The translations under genes were made by a program, and so were the position numbers. Shown here piece by piece: positions 5,260-5,537 of a stretch of DNA of 5,537 nucleotides; positions within the stretch are counted from its first letter, which is position 1, and each line of letters begins with the position of its first letter. Below the pieces are notes generated by a model. That model worked only from the letters and a program-made list of their open reading frames with translations, was not told the origin of the DNA and ran no database searches. The stretch comes from an uncultured Flammeovirgaceae bacterium (GTDB taxonomy: Bacteria > Bacteroidota > Bacteroidia > Cytophagales > Cyclobacteriaceae), in the NCBI GenBank assembly GCA_946480685.1, contig CAMLLI010000346.1, forward strand, positions 1 to 5,537. Reading direction: 5' to 3'.

Positions 5260-5537
5260 ATGTCTGCTAACATTTTGTTGAACGATACCATTGTAGCATT
5301 GGCTACAGCACAAGGCTTATCAGCTATAGCCGTCATCAGGCTTTCCGGAGAGGATGCTATAGCAATTACACAAAAAGTATTTCAGGGTAAGAATCTTCTC
5401 GAACACCCTTCGCATACCGTTCATTTCGGGTTGCTGCGCGATGGCAATAAAACAATTGACGAAGTACTCGTCACGATATTCAAAGCTCCGAATTCATTTA
5501 CGAAAGAAAATAGTACCGAGATATCCTGTCACGGTTC
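5260..5537 (+). CDS. mnmE: tRNA modification GTPase MnmE (TrmE), N-terminal part (partial, runs off right edge)
   Basis: 92 codons from ATG 5260 to the window end. The start NDTIVALATAQGLSAIAVIRLSG (residues 8-30) is the characteristic MnmE N-terminus, and HTVHFGLLRDG, IDEVLVTIFKAPNSFT and TEISCHGS follow in the family order. This part is the N-terminal dimerisation/formyl-tetrahydrofolate-binding domain. The helical domain, the G domain and the C-terminal cysteine lie beyond the window. MnmE acts with MnmG in the cytoplasm on the wobble uridine (U34) of certain tRNAs. The TGEDVVEI-type segment common in the family is TKENSTEI here, a modest divergence. It is functionally unrelated to the metal operon and probably a neighbouring housekeeping gene. 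Confidence 0.95.
   Translation, partial: MSANILLNDTIVALATAQGLSAIAVIRLSGEDAIAITQKVFQGKNLLEHPSHTVHFGLLRDGNKTIDEVLVTIFKAPNSFTKENSTEISCHG

Overview
The window looks like a piece of a Bacteroidota chromosome (order not resolvable from this sequence). Four things point there: a TonB with the Bacteroidota-type N-terminus (WDDLVFENRNKEYGAYEVRK), TAnnTTTG-type -7 promoter elements, no convincing Shine-Dalgarno sequences before the starts, and moderate GC with AT-rich gaps.

Layout. 1-373 (minus): 5' part of a TonB-family energy transducer running off the left edge. 374-551: divergent intergenic region with a DtxR/MntR-type operator (TTTAGACTAATCTAAA, 503-518) placed just upstream of a TATTTTTG -7 element. 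552-5204 (plus): a tight five-gene transition-metal uptake operon. It comprises a stand-alone DtxR/MntR-family repressor, a TroA/MntA-type metal-binding lipoprotein, an ABC ATPase, an ABC-3 permease whose C-terminus carries a second DtxR-like regulator domain, and a second ABC-3 permease without that domain. Gaps are 2, 37, -4 and 22 bp. 5260-5537 (plus): 5' part of mnmE (trmE) with its own -7-like element, leaving the window on the right.

How the genes work together. The lipoprotein should capture Mn2+ (or Fe2+/Zn2+) in the periplasm, the two permeases form the channel, and the ATPase powers import. The first gene's product should repress the operon through the 503-518 operator when metal is abundant. 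The fused regulator domain on the first permease keeps the family's metal-ligand positions and helix-turn-helix but ends exactly before the SH3/FeoA-like domain. The order (binding protein, ATPase, permease-repressor fusion, permease) matches chlamydial ytgABCD, where the YtgCR fusion releases a repressor by proteolysis. Here, unlike that arrangement, a free full-length repressor is also encoded at the head of the operon.

Most notable points: the permease-repressor fusion beside a separate paralogous repressor; a fused domain with no methionine codon, so a free form could not come from internal ATG initiation; a clear operator/promoter overlap; and a strong context rule for isoleucine codons across all genes (ATA common after codons ending in T, never seen after codons ending in C).
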